DNA from: Candidatus Latescibacterota bacterium
Lineage (GTDB): Bacteria > Latescibacterota > UBA2968
NCBI GenBank assembly: GCA_022821275.1
Contig: JAJEDY010000019.1
Span: 1 to 57,939 of the forward strand
Length of the DNA stretch: 57,939 nt
Reading direction: 5' to 3'
Part shown: piece by piece, positions 44,999 through 53,235 of the stretch
Numbering within the stretch: the stretch's first letter is position 1
Layout: each line of letters opens with the position of its first letter
The notes under the pieces: generated by a model
The model's input: only the letters and a program-made list of their open reading frames with translations
What the model was told of the DNA's origin: nothing
The model's database searches: none
Made by a program: the position numbers and the translations under genes

Positions 44999-46051
44999 AT
45001 GGCAACTCAAGCAGAGCGATCTTACGCGCTTAAAGCTGTGCCGGGATTTTATTCGACGTATTCGGGTATTCAGATTGCGGCGCAGACGTCGGATAATGCG
45101 AGCGATGAAGATTTGCAATTTATGCAGCAACTCGGCGTGGAGTGGATGATGGTCGGCGTTGACGACCAGGAGAACCAGAATGCCGATTATTACAAGGCGT
45201 TGAAAGACAGGTTCGCAAAATACGGTTTGCAGATTTATCGCATTGCGAATCGCAGTGTACACAATATGCCCGAAGTGACCTTGAATTTGCCGGGGCGCGA
45301 TGAGAAGGTCGAGGAATTTATCACTTTTATTCGCAATCTGGGCGAGGCGGGTATTCCGTACAATACGTATGCACACATGGGTAATGGGATCTGGAGTTCG
45401 GGGCGCACAACGCGGCGCGGGGGCATGGATGCGCGGACGCTCGATATCGAGAATGCTACCGGACATTGGGACGGTCAAATTTTTGAAGGTAAATTGACAC
45501 ATGGGCGGGTGTATAGCGAGGATGAGCTTTGGGAGAATTACGAATATATGATTCGCAAGGTCGCGCCAGTTGCCGAAGAATCAGGCGTTTATATCGGTAT
45601 TCATCCCGATGATCCTCCCGTGTATTCTCTGGGCGGGATTCCGCGCTGTATGTTTGGCAATTTTAAGGGGTACAAGCAGGCGATGGATATTGCAGATAGC
45701 CCAAATATTGGGGTTTGTTTGTGCGTGGGGTGTTGGCTCGAAGGGGGTAAAGAGGGCATGGGCGTGGATGTGATTGAGGCTATTCACTATTTTGCCAGCC
45801 GCAAGAAGTTGTTTAAGGTGCATTTTCGCAATGTTTCAAATCCGATGCCAGAGCCGTGGGCAGAGACATTGATTGATGATGGGTACCAGGATATGCATGC
45901 GGTGATGAAAGCACTGCGGGAGGTGGCGTTTGACGGGGCGATTATTCCCGATCATATCCCACAGATTCTGGGAGGCCATCGCGCGGGGGTGGCGTATTCG
46001 ATTGCCTATATGCGCGCGCTGGTTCAGGCTGTGAACAACGAAGCGGGTTGA
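44999..46051 (+). CDS. uxuA: Mannonate dehydratase (TIM-barrel)
   Basis: This 350-aa protein has a sugar-isomerase-type TIM barrel with UxuA-like features: GVYIGIHPDDPPVYSLGGIPRCMFG (metal/substrate loop), IGVCLCVGCWLEGG, KVHFRNVSNPMPEPWAET and PDHIPQI. UxuA dehydrates mannonate to 2-keto-3-deoxygluconate in hexuronate breakdown. A strong Shine-Dalgarno (AAGGAG) precedes it. The upstream esterase and the downstream sulfatase on the opposite strand fit glucuronate-polymer use. Some family members act on other acids, so specificity is inferred. Confidence 0.8.
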   Translation: MATQAERSYALKAVPGFYSTYSGIQIAAQTSDNASDEDLQFMQQLGVEWMMVGVDDQENQNADYYKALKDRFAKYGLQIYRIANRSVHNMPEVTLNLPGRDEKVEEFITFIRNLGEAGIPYNTYAHMGNGIWSSGRTTRRGGMDARTLDIENATGHWDGQIFEGKLTHGRVYSEDELWENYEYMIRKVAPVAEESGVYIGIHPDDPPVYSLGGIPRCMFGNFKGYKQAMDIADSPNIGVCLCVGCWLEGGKEGMGVDVIEAIHYFASRKKLFKVHFRNVSNPMPEPWAETLIDDGYQDMHAVMKALREVAFDGAIIPDHIPQILGGHRAGVAYSIAYMRALVQAVNNEAG

Positions 46052-46062
46052 TAGGGATGATG

Positions 46063-47523
46063 TTACGGCCCTTGTTCGCCCGTTGCGATGATTGTACCGG
46101 CGGGCAATAAGGTGTTAAGGCGGTTTGGCAGGTTGTCGCCGATGCTGTGCAGCCAGGCCATGAGTTGATCGCGCAGGTCGTTTTCTGCTGTTGATATGTG
46201 GGGCTGCCCGCTCATGTTTTTCATTTCGTGTGGATCGGTGTGAAGATCGTAAAATTCGTCGCTGTCTTGCGGATTCCACACGTATTTGTATCGCTCGTTG
46301 CGAATGGCGCGCACTTCAAAGCTGTAACCATTGTAGCGGTAGTAGGTGCCATAGGCGATTTGCGGCCAGTCGGGTGGGCGGCTTTGCGTGCCGACGAGTG
46401 GGAGAAGGTTGCGCCCCTCACGCGGTTGGTCGGGGGATGATTCGGCGCAGATGAGAGAGAAGAGGGTTTCGCCGATGTCGAGCAATGAGACATAAGCGTC
46501 CTGGGTTGCCGGCGGTGTGTTGGGCGCGCGAATGATGAGCGGGATGCGCCAGACTTCTTCGTAAAAATAAGCCCCTTTGTCAAACCGATTGTGCGCACCT
46601 TCCATGTCGCCGTGGTCAGATGTGAAGACAACGGTTGTCGATTCGGCGAGGTCAAGGCGGTATAGGGCGTCGAGGATGCGCCCGATGGCTTCATCGACCA
46701 TAGTGATATGTGCGTGGGAATAGGCGATAACGGTTTTCCATTCTTCTTTGTCGATTGGAGAGGTGTCCATGCATCCCCACCATGGTGTCGAATGGAACCA
46801 GGGCCGTCCCTCGCAGTTGTCGCTCAGGTTTGTGGGGAGTTCGACGCGCGTGCGGAGTTCTTCGGCGAGTTTGACGTATTCTTCGGGTAAGTGATGCGGA
46901 AAGTGTGGCGGTGCGGAAGATACGGTGAGAAAGAAGGGTTTGTCACGATGGTCCGCTGCCCATGTTTCGAGAAATTTTACGCCTTTGTTTATGGTGGGAA
47001 AGGGTTGGATATTTTCTTTTGGTTGCGGTGAGTCTCCCCAAAATGGCGCGCGTCCTTTGATGAGGTTTTGGGTTTGATTGGCGTAGCTGGCAACTGTTTT
47101 TTCGTAGGTGTGATCGTTTGTTTGTGGGTGGTATGGCTTTGCGTGTGTTTCGATATTGGGATCAAAGCCGTGTGCGCCGCGTTTTTCCGGGTTGATATGC
47201 CCGAGGTGCCACTTGCCGTAGTAACCGACGTGATAGCCGAGGCGCACGGCTTCGTCAATCCAGGTCTTTTGGTCGAGCGGCATGGATTTCTGGAGGGAAT
47301 AGCCTACGGATTGGTTGTCGTAAACGCCATTTTGATGCGGCCAGCGAGCCGTGAGCAATGTGCCCCGAGCTGGCGTGCAGAGGGGACAGGATGTGAAAGC
47401 ATTTGTGAATACCGTGCCTTCGGATGATAGGCGATCAATATTCGGCGTGGGAATGTCGGCGCCGAGAAAGCCAAATGCCCAGGCAGGCCATTGGTCGGTG
47501 AGGATGAATAAGACGTTTTGCAT
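46063..47523 (-). CDS. Type I sulfatase
   Basis: This 486-aa sulfatase removes sulfate esters, probably from glycans. It has the N-terminal NVLFILTDQW metal site and the formylglycine motif CTPARG (C49), which needs a maturation enzyme not present here. It also has VVFTSDHGDMEGAHNRFDKG, and a C-terminal subdomain (RNERYKYVWNPQDSDEFYDL). No signal peptide is evident. It is convergent with mannonate dehydratase across 11 nt. Confidence 0.93.
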   Translation of the reverse strand: MQNVLFILTDQWPAWAFGFLGADIPTPNIDRLSSEGTVFTNAFTSCPLCTPARGTLLTARWPHQNGVYDNQSVGYSLQKSMPLDQKTWIDEAVRLGYHVGYYGKWHLGHINPEKRGAHGFDPNIETHAKPYHPQTNDHTYEKTVASYANQTQNLIKGRAPFWGDSPQPKENIQPFPTINKGVKFLETWAADHRDKPFFLTVSSAPPHFPHHLPEEYVKLAEELRTRVELPTNLSDNCEGRPWFHSTPWWGCMDTSPIDKEEWKTVIAYSHAHITMVDEAIGRILDALYRLDLAESTTVVFTSDHGDMEGAHNRFDKGAYFYEEVWRIPLIIRAPNTPPATQDAYVSLLDIGETLFSLICAESSPDQPREGRNLLPLVGTQSRPPDWPQIAYGTYYRYNGYSFEVRAIRNERYKYVWNPQDSDEFYDLHTDPHEMKNMSGQPHISTAENDLRDQLMAWLHSIGDNLPNRLNTLLPAGTIIATGEQGP

Positions 47524-47540
47524 GATCAGAAGCCTTTCTT

Positions 47541-47572
47541 CTGCGTTTATCTGCGTTCATCTGCGGATTGTT
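47541..47572. repeat. Dispersed period-10 intergenic repeat
   Basis: Units TTTATCTGCG-TTCATCTGCG-GATTGTTCTT upstream of the sulfatase start, within the 254-bp gap before parE. Confidence 0.6.
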
Positions 47573-47624
47573 CTTTTCGATAATAAACCGATCTTTGCGG
47601 TATTTCGCAATCTCAGATTTGCCC

Positions 47625-47653
47625 TTGATAGATGCACATATAGTCACTATATT
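47625..47653 (+). promoter_or_regulatory. Sigma-70-type promoter for parE
   Basis: TTGATA (47625-47630), a 17-nt spacer, then TATATT (47648-47653): 5 of 6 matches in each box. It lies about 125 nt upstream of the parE ATG. Confidence 0.6.
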
Positions 47654-47777
47654 ATATTACTTTTTATTTCTCCCCTGAATATGCGGCACCCCGCCGTGCA
47701 TTGATTTTCCCCTCTCCACATGTCTGTACTGTTACGTCACCTTCCAAACATGTGTCTATCAGGATAAGGGATGTCTT

Positions 47778-49670
47778 ATGGCAACAGCAACAAAATCACG
47801 CGCTTCTAACGCTACGCAACTCGATTTGCTCTCGCAACCGAGGACCAATGGGAAAGCCAATGGCAGAACCAGGGGCAAGAGTAATGGTGCTCATAATTAC
47901 GACGAGAGCAAGATTAAGACCCTTTCATCGCTCGAGCATATTCGGTTGCGTACGGGTATGTACATCGGGCGGCTCGGATCGGGGGCTGATCCCGACGACG
48001 GTATATACGTTTTACTCAAAGAGGTTGTCGATAATGCCGTTGATGAATTTATTTCGGGTTTTGGCAAAAAAATCGATGTGACCATTGATGCCAATCACGT
48101 CAGTGTGCGCGACTATGGTCGCGGCGTTCCGCTCGGCAAAATTGTCGAGTGCGTTTCTGTGATCAATACCGGTGCCAAATACAACGACGATGTTTTCCAA
48201 TTTAGCGTGGGCCTCAACGGCGTGGGTAGCAAAGCGGTCAATGCGCTTTCTACGGATTTTCGCGTGGTGGCCTATCGCGATGGCAGGTACGCCGAAGCCC
48301 GCTTTACACGCGGAAAACTCATTGGCGAAAAAAAGGGGAGGACTCGGGAACCAGATGGCTCCCTTTTTGAGTTCACGCCCGATCCGGAGATTTTTGAAGA
48401 ATACGATTACAATTTCGAATATGTCGAGCGCCGCATGTGGAACTACGCCTGTCTCAATAGCGGTCTCACGCTCGTTTTTAACAAACAGAAATTCGTTTCC
48501 AGGCGCGGCTTGCTCGATTTTCTCAGCCGCGAGGTCGATGATTCGGCGCTTTATGAACCCGCGTATTACAAGGGGCAATATCTCGAATTTGCATTTACCC
48601 ATACGTCCAATTACGGGGAAAACTATTTTTCCTTTGTCAATGGGCAATACACCATTGATGGCGGTACGCATCAAAGTGCTTTTCGAGAGGGTATCTTAAA
48701 AGGCGTCAATGAGTTTTACAAGAAGAATTACAGCGGCGTGGATGTGCGGGAATCCATCAATGGCGCTGTTGCAGTCAAGCTCAAAGAACCCGTTTTTGAG
48801 TCGCAAACAAAAAACAAACTCGGCAATACCGAAGTGCGCTCGTGGATTGTTTCTGAAACGCGCAGTGCGGTGGTCGATTTTTTGCACAAGAATACCACGG
48901 CGGCGCAAAAACTCCAGGAGAAGATCAACCACAATGAGCGCCTGCGGAGAGAGCTCAACGATGTGAAGAAAAAGGCCAAGGAAGTCGCTCGCAAAGTCTC
49001 TATCAAAATTCCGCATTTCAAGGATTGTAAATATCACAAGGGCGATAAAAAAGGCGGCGATGAATCTACTATTTTTATTACCGAAGGGCCGTCTGCTGCC
49101 GGGTCTATGGTTGCCGCACGAGATGTGGAGGCTCAGGCTATTTTTGGTCTGAAGGGCGTGCCCCTCAATGTGTTTGGAAAAACAAAAGCCGCGATTTACA
49201 AGAATGAAGAGCTCTACAATCTCATGACGGCTTTGGGCATTGAAGACAGCGTTGAGAATCTCCGTTTCAACAATGTGGTCATTGCTACGGATGCCGATTA
49301 CGATGGTTTCCACATCCGCAATTTGCTGATGACTTTTTTCCTCAATTACTTCGAAGAACTCGTTACTTCTGGTCACGTCTATATTCTGGAGACGCCAATT
49401 TTTCGCGTTCGGAATAGTCGTGAGACGCGCTATTGTTATAGCGAAAAAGAACGGAATCAGGCTGTTGCAGATTTGCGAAATCCCGAGGTCACGCGCTTCA
49501 AGGGGTTGGGGGAGATTTCTCCCGGTGAGTTTGGACAATTCATCGGAGAGGATATGCGCCTGATCAAAGTCGGCGTGCGCGCTCTCGCCGAGGTTCCAAC
49601 GACCCTCGAATTTTATATGGGAAAGAATACGCCCGACCGCAGAGATTATATTGTGGAGCATTTGATTTAG
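47778..49670 (+). CDS. parE: DNA topoisomerase IV/gyrase subunit B-type (ParE-like)
   Basis: This 630-aa GHKL ATPase-Toprim subunit provides energy for strand passage. It has a low-complexity basic N-terminal tail (about 45 aa), the ATPase (LEHIRLRTGMYIGRLG, EVVDNAVDEF, RDYGRGVPLG, GLNGVGSKAVNALS), a transducer, and Toprim with FITEGPSAAGS and DADYDGFHIRNLL. The sequence style is Bacteroidota-like ParE. The Toprim motif EGPSA replaces the usual EGDSA, losing the quinolone-linked Asp (E. coli GyrB D426). It pairs with parC downstream, separated by a methylase gene. Confidence 0.93.
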   Translation: MATATKSRASNATQLDLLSQPRTNGKANGRTRGKSNGAHNYDESKIKTLSSLEHIRLRTGMYIGRLGSGADPDDGIYVLLKEVVDNAVDEFISGFGKKIDVTIDANHVSVRDYGRGVPLGKIVECVSVINTGAKYNDDVFQFSVGLNGVGSKAVNALSTDFRVVAYRDGRYAEARFTRGKLIGEKKGRTREPDGSLFEFTPDPEIFEEYDYNFEYVERRMWNYACLNSGLTLVFNKQKFVSRRGLLDFLSREVDDSALYEPAYYKGQYLEFAFTHTSNYGENYFSFVNGQYTIDGGTHQSAFREGILKGVNEFYKKNYSGVDVRESINGAVAVKLKEPVFESQTKNKLGNTEVRSWIVSETRSAVVDFLHKNTTAAQKLQEKINHNERLRRELNDVKKKAKEVARKVSIKIPHFKDCKYHKGDKKGGDESTIFITEGPSAAGSMVAARDVEAQAIFGLKGVPLNVFGKTKAAIYKNEELYNLMTALGIEDSVENLRFNNVVIATDADYDGFHIRNLLMTFFLNYFEELVTSGHVYILETPIFRVRNSRETRYCYSEKERNQAVADLRNPEVTRFKGLGEISPGEFGQFIGEDMRLIKVGVRALAEVPTTLEFYMGKNTPDRRDYIVEHLI

Positions 49671-49682
49671 AGGAATGAAAAG

Positions 49683-49717
49683 TATCCGCAGATGAACGCA
49701 GATGGGCACAGATGAAC
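49683..49717. repeat. Dispersed period-10 intergenic repeat
   Basis: ATCCGCAGATGAACGCAGAT followed by GGGCACAGATGAAC just after the parE stop; reverse orientation of the 47541 copy. Confidence 0.6.
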
Positions 49718-49750
49718 AGCTATTATATGGCGTACGCCACCAGGTAAAAA

Positions 49751-50668
49751 ATGACAAAAAAGACCAGAGGCACATCCCCAATATTTTTGGATGACCTGCC
49801 AAAAGAAAGCTCCAATGACATTTATTTTCGAAGCCGTCGGCGGCGTATTGTATTTGGATGGTATGGCGGGAAGTTTTCGCATTTGGAATGGCTACTGCCG
49901 CTTCTTCCAGAGTGCCATCACTATTGCGAGCCGTTTGCAGGCTCAGGGGCAGTACTGCTGAATCGGGTGCCATCCCCTGTTGAGACCTACAATGATATTG
50001 ATGGTGAGGTTGTAAACTTCTTTCGCGTGTTGCGCGACCAACACGAAGAACTGATAAGAGCCATAGCTTTGACGCCATTTTCTCGTGAAGAATATTATCG
50101 CGCTATTCATACAACAAATGGTGTCAGCGATGTTGAGCGGGCCAGATGCTTTTATATTAAAGCGAGACAGACCAGAACTGGACTTGCCCAAACTGCATCG
50201 TTGGGGCGTTGGGCAAATTGCAAAAATACGAGTCGCGCCGGAATGTCTGGCGTGGTATCTCGTTGGCTTGGTGGTGTGGGAGCTTTAGATGATATTGCAC
50301 AGCGTCTCATGCGGGTTCAGATTGAGAATCGCCCTGCAGTGGATGTGATCCAACTCTACGACAGTCCTAAGACTTTGTTTTATTGCGATCCACCGTATTT
50401 GCATGCGACACGAGGCGATGCTAAGGCTTACGGATTTGAGATGGATGAAGAACAGCATCGAGAATTTGCAGAGGTCGTCAATGCATGCAGTGGCATGGTC
50501 GCTGTTTCTGGCTATGAGCATCCACTTATGGATAAGCTGTTTGAGCCGGGAAAATGGTTCAAGACTTTGGGATCGCGCAAAACCATTCATTCGACTAAAG
50601 GGACTCGCCAGGAAGTGCTATGGACCAATTATGATCCAAAGAAGCAAATGGGAATATTTGTAGCATGA
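49751..50668 (+). CDS. D12-class N6-adenine DNA methyltransferase (Dam-like), orphan
   Basis: This 305-aa methylase has FGWYGGKFSHLEWL (D12/Dam motif X), the SAM motif HHYCEPFAGSGAVLL (residues about 57-70), and the catalytic FYCDPPYLHATR (DPPY at about 213). These mark class D12 enzymes (Dam, DpnM type), which methylate adenine. No endonuclease is adjacent. It sits between parE and parC and probably arrived by insertion, since those two are usually neighbours. Its target site is unknown. Confidence 0.9.
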   Translation: MTKKTRGTSPIFLDDLPKESSNDIYFRSRRRRIVFGWYGGKFSHLEWLLPLLPECHHYCEPFAGSGAVLLNRVPSPVETYNDIDGEVVNFFRVLRDQHEELIRAIALTPFSREEYYRAIHTTNGVSDVERARCFYIKARQTRTGLAQTASLGRWANCKNTSRAGMSGVVSRWLGGVGALDDIAQRLMRVQIENRPAVDVIQLYDSPKTLFYCDPPYLHATRGDAKAYGFEMDEEQHREFAEVVNACSGMVAVSGYEHPLMDKLFEPGKWFKTLGSRKTIHSTKGTRQEVLWTNYDPKKQMGIFVA

Positions 50669-50763
50669 AGACACTGGTTTTGAATGAACCAGATTCGGCT
50701 GTAAGTCAATCGCTCAAAGAGGCATTTTTGGCTCTGCGACAAGTAGCTGAGAGTAGTGAGTAA
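50665..50763 (+). CDS. Tiny ORF overlapping the methylase stop
   Basis: A 32-codon frame (MKTLVLNEPDSAVSQSLKEA...) starts at an ATG overlapping the methylase TGA (ATGA), which suggests coupled translation. It may be the start of a lost antitoxin or accessory gene. There is no recognised family. Confidence 0.3.
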   Translation: MKTLVLNEPDSAVSQSLKEAFLALRQVAESSE

Positions 50764-50796
50764 AACCATACACCATCTCGTGCCTTACAGGTTTTC

Positions 50797-50836
50797 ATCC
50801 TGTTCATCCTCTCATCCTGCAAATCCTGATTCTGAC
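50797..50836. repeat. Period-12 intergenic repeat (ATCCTGTTC type)
   Basis: TTCATCCTGTTCATCC, then TCTCATCCTGCAAATCCTGA and TTCTGACGG in the gap before parC. It is similar in spirit to the period-10 family but a different unit; related strings occur in many bacterial genomes. Confidence 0.5.
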
Positions 50837-50856
50837 GGTTTTTTGAGGAATTAACA

Positions 50857-52758
50857 ATGGCTTATATCGACAGGTTATTTGACCAGTATTTTTTAGAACA
50901 CGCTTCTTATGTTGTGAAGGATAGGGCGATTCCCGACATTGACGATGGTCTCAAGCCCGTACAGCGCCGCATTTTACACGCCTTGAAAGAGCAGGACGAT
51001 GGGAAATTTCACAAGGTAGCCAATGTCGTGGGGCAGACGATGAAATATCACCCCCACGGCGATCAGTCGATTTACGGCGCGCTGGTTCATCTGGCGAACA
51101 AAGACATGTTCATCGACAAACAGGGCAATTTTGGCAATATTTATACGGGTGATGAAGCCTCGGCTGCGCGTTATATCGAATGTCGATTGACCCCGCTTGC
51201 CAAAGATGTGTTGTTCAATCCGGAGATTACCGAATACATCGAATCCTACGATGGCCGCAATAGCGAACCCGTTGTTTTTCCGGCGAAGATCCCCGTGCTT
51301 CTCGCGCAGGGTACCGAAGGTATTGCACCGGGTATGACCACACGGGTTTTGTCCCACAATTTGATCGAGTTGTTGCAGGCGCAAATTGCCTATCTGCAGG
51401 GGGAGGATTTTCAGGTCTTTCCCGATTTTGCGACGGGCGGTTTTGTCGATGTGACCGAATACGCCGATGGCAATGGCAAGGTGCTCGTGCGCGCCAAACT
51501 CGATACCAAAAATTCCAAACGCATTGTCGTGCGCGAATTGCCCTTTGGATCTACGTCTGACTCCCTTATCGCTTCGATTGAAGGTGCAGCCCGTAAGAAC
51601 AAACTCAAAATTGCGGGTATCAGCGATTATACGGGTGAGGAAGTCGAGATTGAGATTCGCCTTGCCCGGGGCGTGCATACCAAAGATACGGTGGATGCGC
51701 TTTACGCTTTTACCGACTGCGAGCAATCTATCAGTGTCAGTGCGCTCGTTATCAAGGATAACCGCCCCCATATCGCCACGGTGAGCGATATTCTCAAACA
51801 CAATGCCGACCGATTGGTCGATGTTCTCACGGCAGAGCTTAAAATTGAGCAGCGCCAGGTGCGGGACAGGTTGCACGCTAAAACACTTGAACAGGTTTTT
51901 ATTGAAAACCGCGTTTACAAAGCTATTGAGGATGTCGCCGATTCCAGTGCGATTCACGAGGCGATACGCACGGGAATCGAGCCTTTTTTCAGTGCAATCA
52001 GGCGCAAGGTCACGGCAGAAGATCTCGATACGCTTTTACAAATTCCCATTCGGCGCATTTCGCTTTACGATATCACGAAAGCGAAAAAAGAGATGCGTGA
52101 GATGCGCGCACGGCTCAGAGAGATCAAGACCAATCTCGAGAATATTACGGGCTTTACCATTGATTTTTTGGAATATCTGATCGATCAATACAAGGACAAG
52201 TACCCCCGCCGTACCGAAGTTACCTCTTTTGATCAGGTGGATGCACGCGAAGTGGCGCAGCGCAATCTCAAGTTGCGCTATGACAAGAAGACGGGCTATC
52301 TCGGTTATGATGTCAATGGCAATACGCTCATGGATGTGTCGCAATACGACCGCGTGCTCGTGATTCGCAAAAATGGCACGTATTCTCTGCACGAAGCACC
52401 TGACCGTCTCTTTGTGGATAAGGGTATGCTATTTTGCGATTTTGTCGATTCCGAACGGGTGTACACGGTTATCTACCGGGACAAGAAGACCAATTATCCC
52501 TGTATTAAACGCTGTAAGCTGGACACATTTATTATGAACAGGGGATATGAACTCGTGCCACCGGGATGCCGCTTGCTCAAGCTCACGACTGATCGCGATG
52601 TCGAGGTTCACGTATCCTATAAGCCCAAACCCCGCGTGCGTATCCTCAACGAAGAATTTGCCATCGAAGATTATGCGATTCGCGGCAAGACTGCCAAAGG
52701 AGTGCGTCTGTCAGCGCGCGAGGTCAGAAGTGCTAAATTTGTAAAGCCTAAAGTTTGA
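50857..52758 (+). CDS. parC: DNA topoisomerase IV/gyrase subunit A-type (ParC-like)
   Basis: This 633-aa subunit cuts and rejoins DNA. It has the breakage-reunion start YFLEHASYVVKDRAIPDIDDGLKPVQRRILHAL, the QRDR KYHPHGDQSIYGALVHLANK, the catalytic-Tyr region ASAARYIECRLT, GIAPGMTTRV, and a coiled-coil region (KAKKEMREMRARLREIKTNL). The C-terminus is short, without full GyrA beta-pinwheel repeats, as in ParC. At the positions of E. coli GyrA S83 and D87 it has Gln and Gly. It acts with the upstream ParE-like subunit. Confidence 0.93.
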   Translation: MAYIDRLFDQYFLEHASYVVKDRAIPDIDDGLKPVQRRILHALKEQDDGKFHKVANVVGQTMKYHPHGDQSIYGALVHLANKDMFIDKQGNFGNIYTGDEASAARYIECRLTPLAKDVLFNPEITEYIESYDGRNSEPVVFPAKIPVLLAQGTEGIAPGMTTRVLSHNLIELLQAQIAYLQGEDFQVFPDFATGGFVDVTEYADGNGKVLVRAKLDTKNSKRIVVRELPFGSTSDSLIASIEGAARKNKLKIAGISDYTGEEVEIEIRLARGVHTKDTVDALYAFTDCEQSISVSALVIKDNRPHIATVSDILKHNADRLVDVLTAELKIEQRQVRDRLHAKTLEQVFIENRVYKAIEDVADSSAIHEAIRTGIEPFFSAIRRKVTAEDLDTLLQIPIRRISLYDITKAKKEMREMRARLREIKTNLENITGFTIDFLEYLIDQYKDKYPRRTEVTSFDQVDAREVAQRNLKLRYDKKTGYLGYDVNGNTLMDVSQYDRVLVIRKNGTYSLHEAPDRLFVDKGMLFCDFVDSERVYTVIYRDKKTNYPCIKRCKLDTFIMNRGYELVPPGCRLLKLTTDRDVEVHVSYKPKPRVRILNEEFAIEDYAIRGKTAKGVRLSAREVRSAKFVKPKV

Positions 52759-52778
52759 TTAAAAGGATTTTGTGTTAT

Positions 52779-53171
52779 ATGGATAACGGCGAAATACGTG
52801 AAGCACTCCTGCGAGGTTATGATAAAGTGCGTTGGTTGGATGAAGTAAAGCGTTTGGAATGCCATCGTCCGTCTATTTTGGATATTCGATTCGATGAGTC
52901 ACACATGCATGTTTATCTCGATGATGACCGGGGTATCTCTGTACCGTTACGGTGGTATCCGCGTTTGTACTTCGGCTCGCCAGAAGATAGGGCGGATTGG
53001 GAACTGTGGTGTCACGAAAGCGAAGATGTGTATGATGTGATTGCCTGGGAAACTCTGGATGAACACATACGTCTTGAGAGTTTGTTGGCAGGACGAGCGA
53101 GCCGTGAAAGTGTAACATCTATACGTCGATGGTTGAAAGGTGAAAGATTGTACGAAGTATATGATGAATAA
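52779..53171 (+). CDS. DUF2442-like protein
   Basis: This 130-aa protein has a DUF2442-like core, MHVYLDDDRGISVPLRWYPRL followed by W...LDEHIRLESLLAGRAS. Such proteins are often next to DUF4160 partners in small toxin-antitoxin-like units; none is adjacent here. The ATG at 52779 (MDNGEIREA) is chosen over an earlier one overlapping parC. It lies 20 nt after parC. Function is unknown. Confidence 0.75.
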   Translation: MDNGEIREALLRGYDKVRWLDEVKRLECHRPSILDIRFDESHMHVYLDDDRGISVPLRWYPRLYFGSPEDRADWELWCHESEDVYDVIAWETLDEHIRLESLLAGRASRESVTSIRRWLKGERLYEVYDE

Positions 53172-53235
53172 CGTACTTGAGTGTGTAAGGGGATAAAAAT
53201 TTAACCTTGAGGTAATTTTTTTGTGGAGAAATTTC

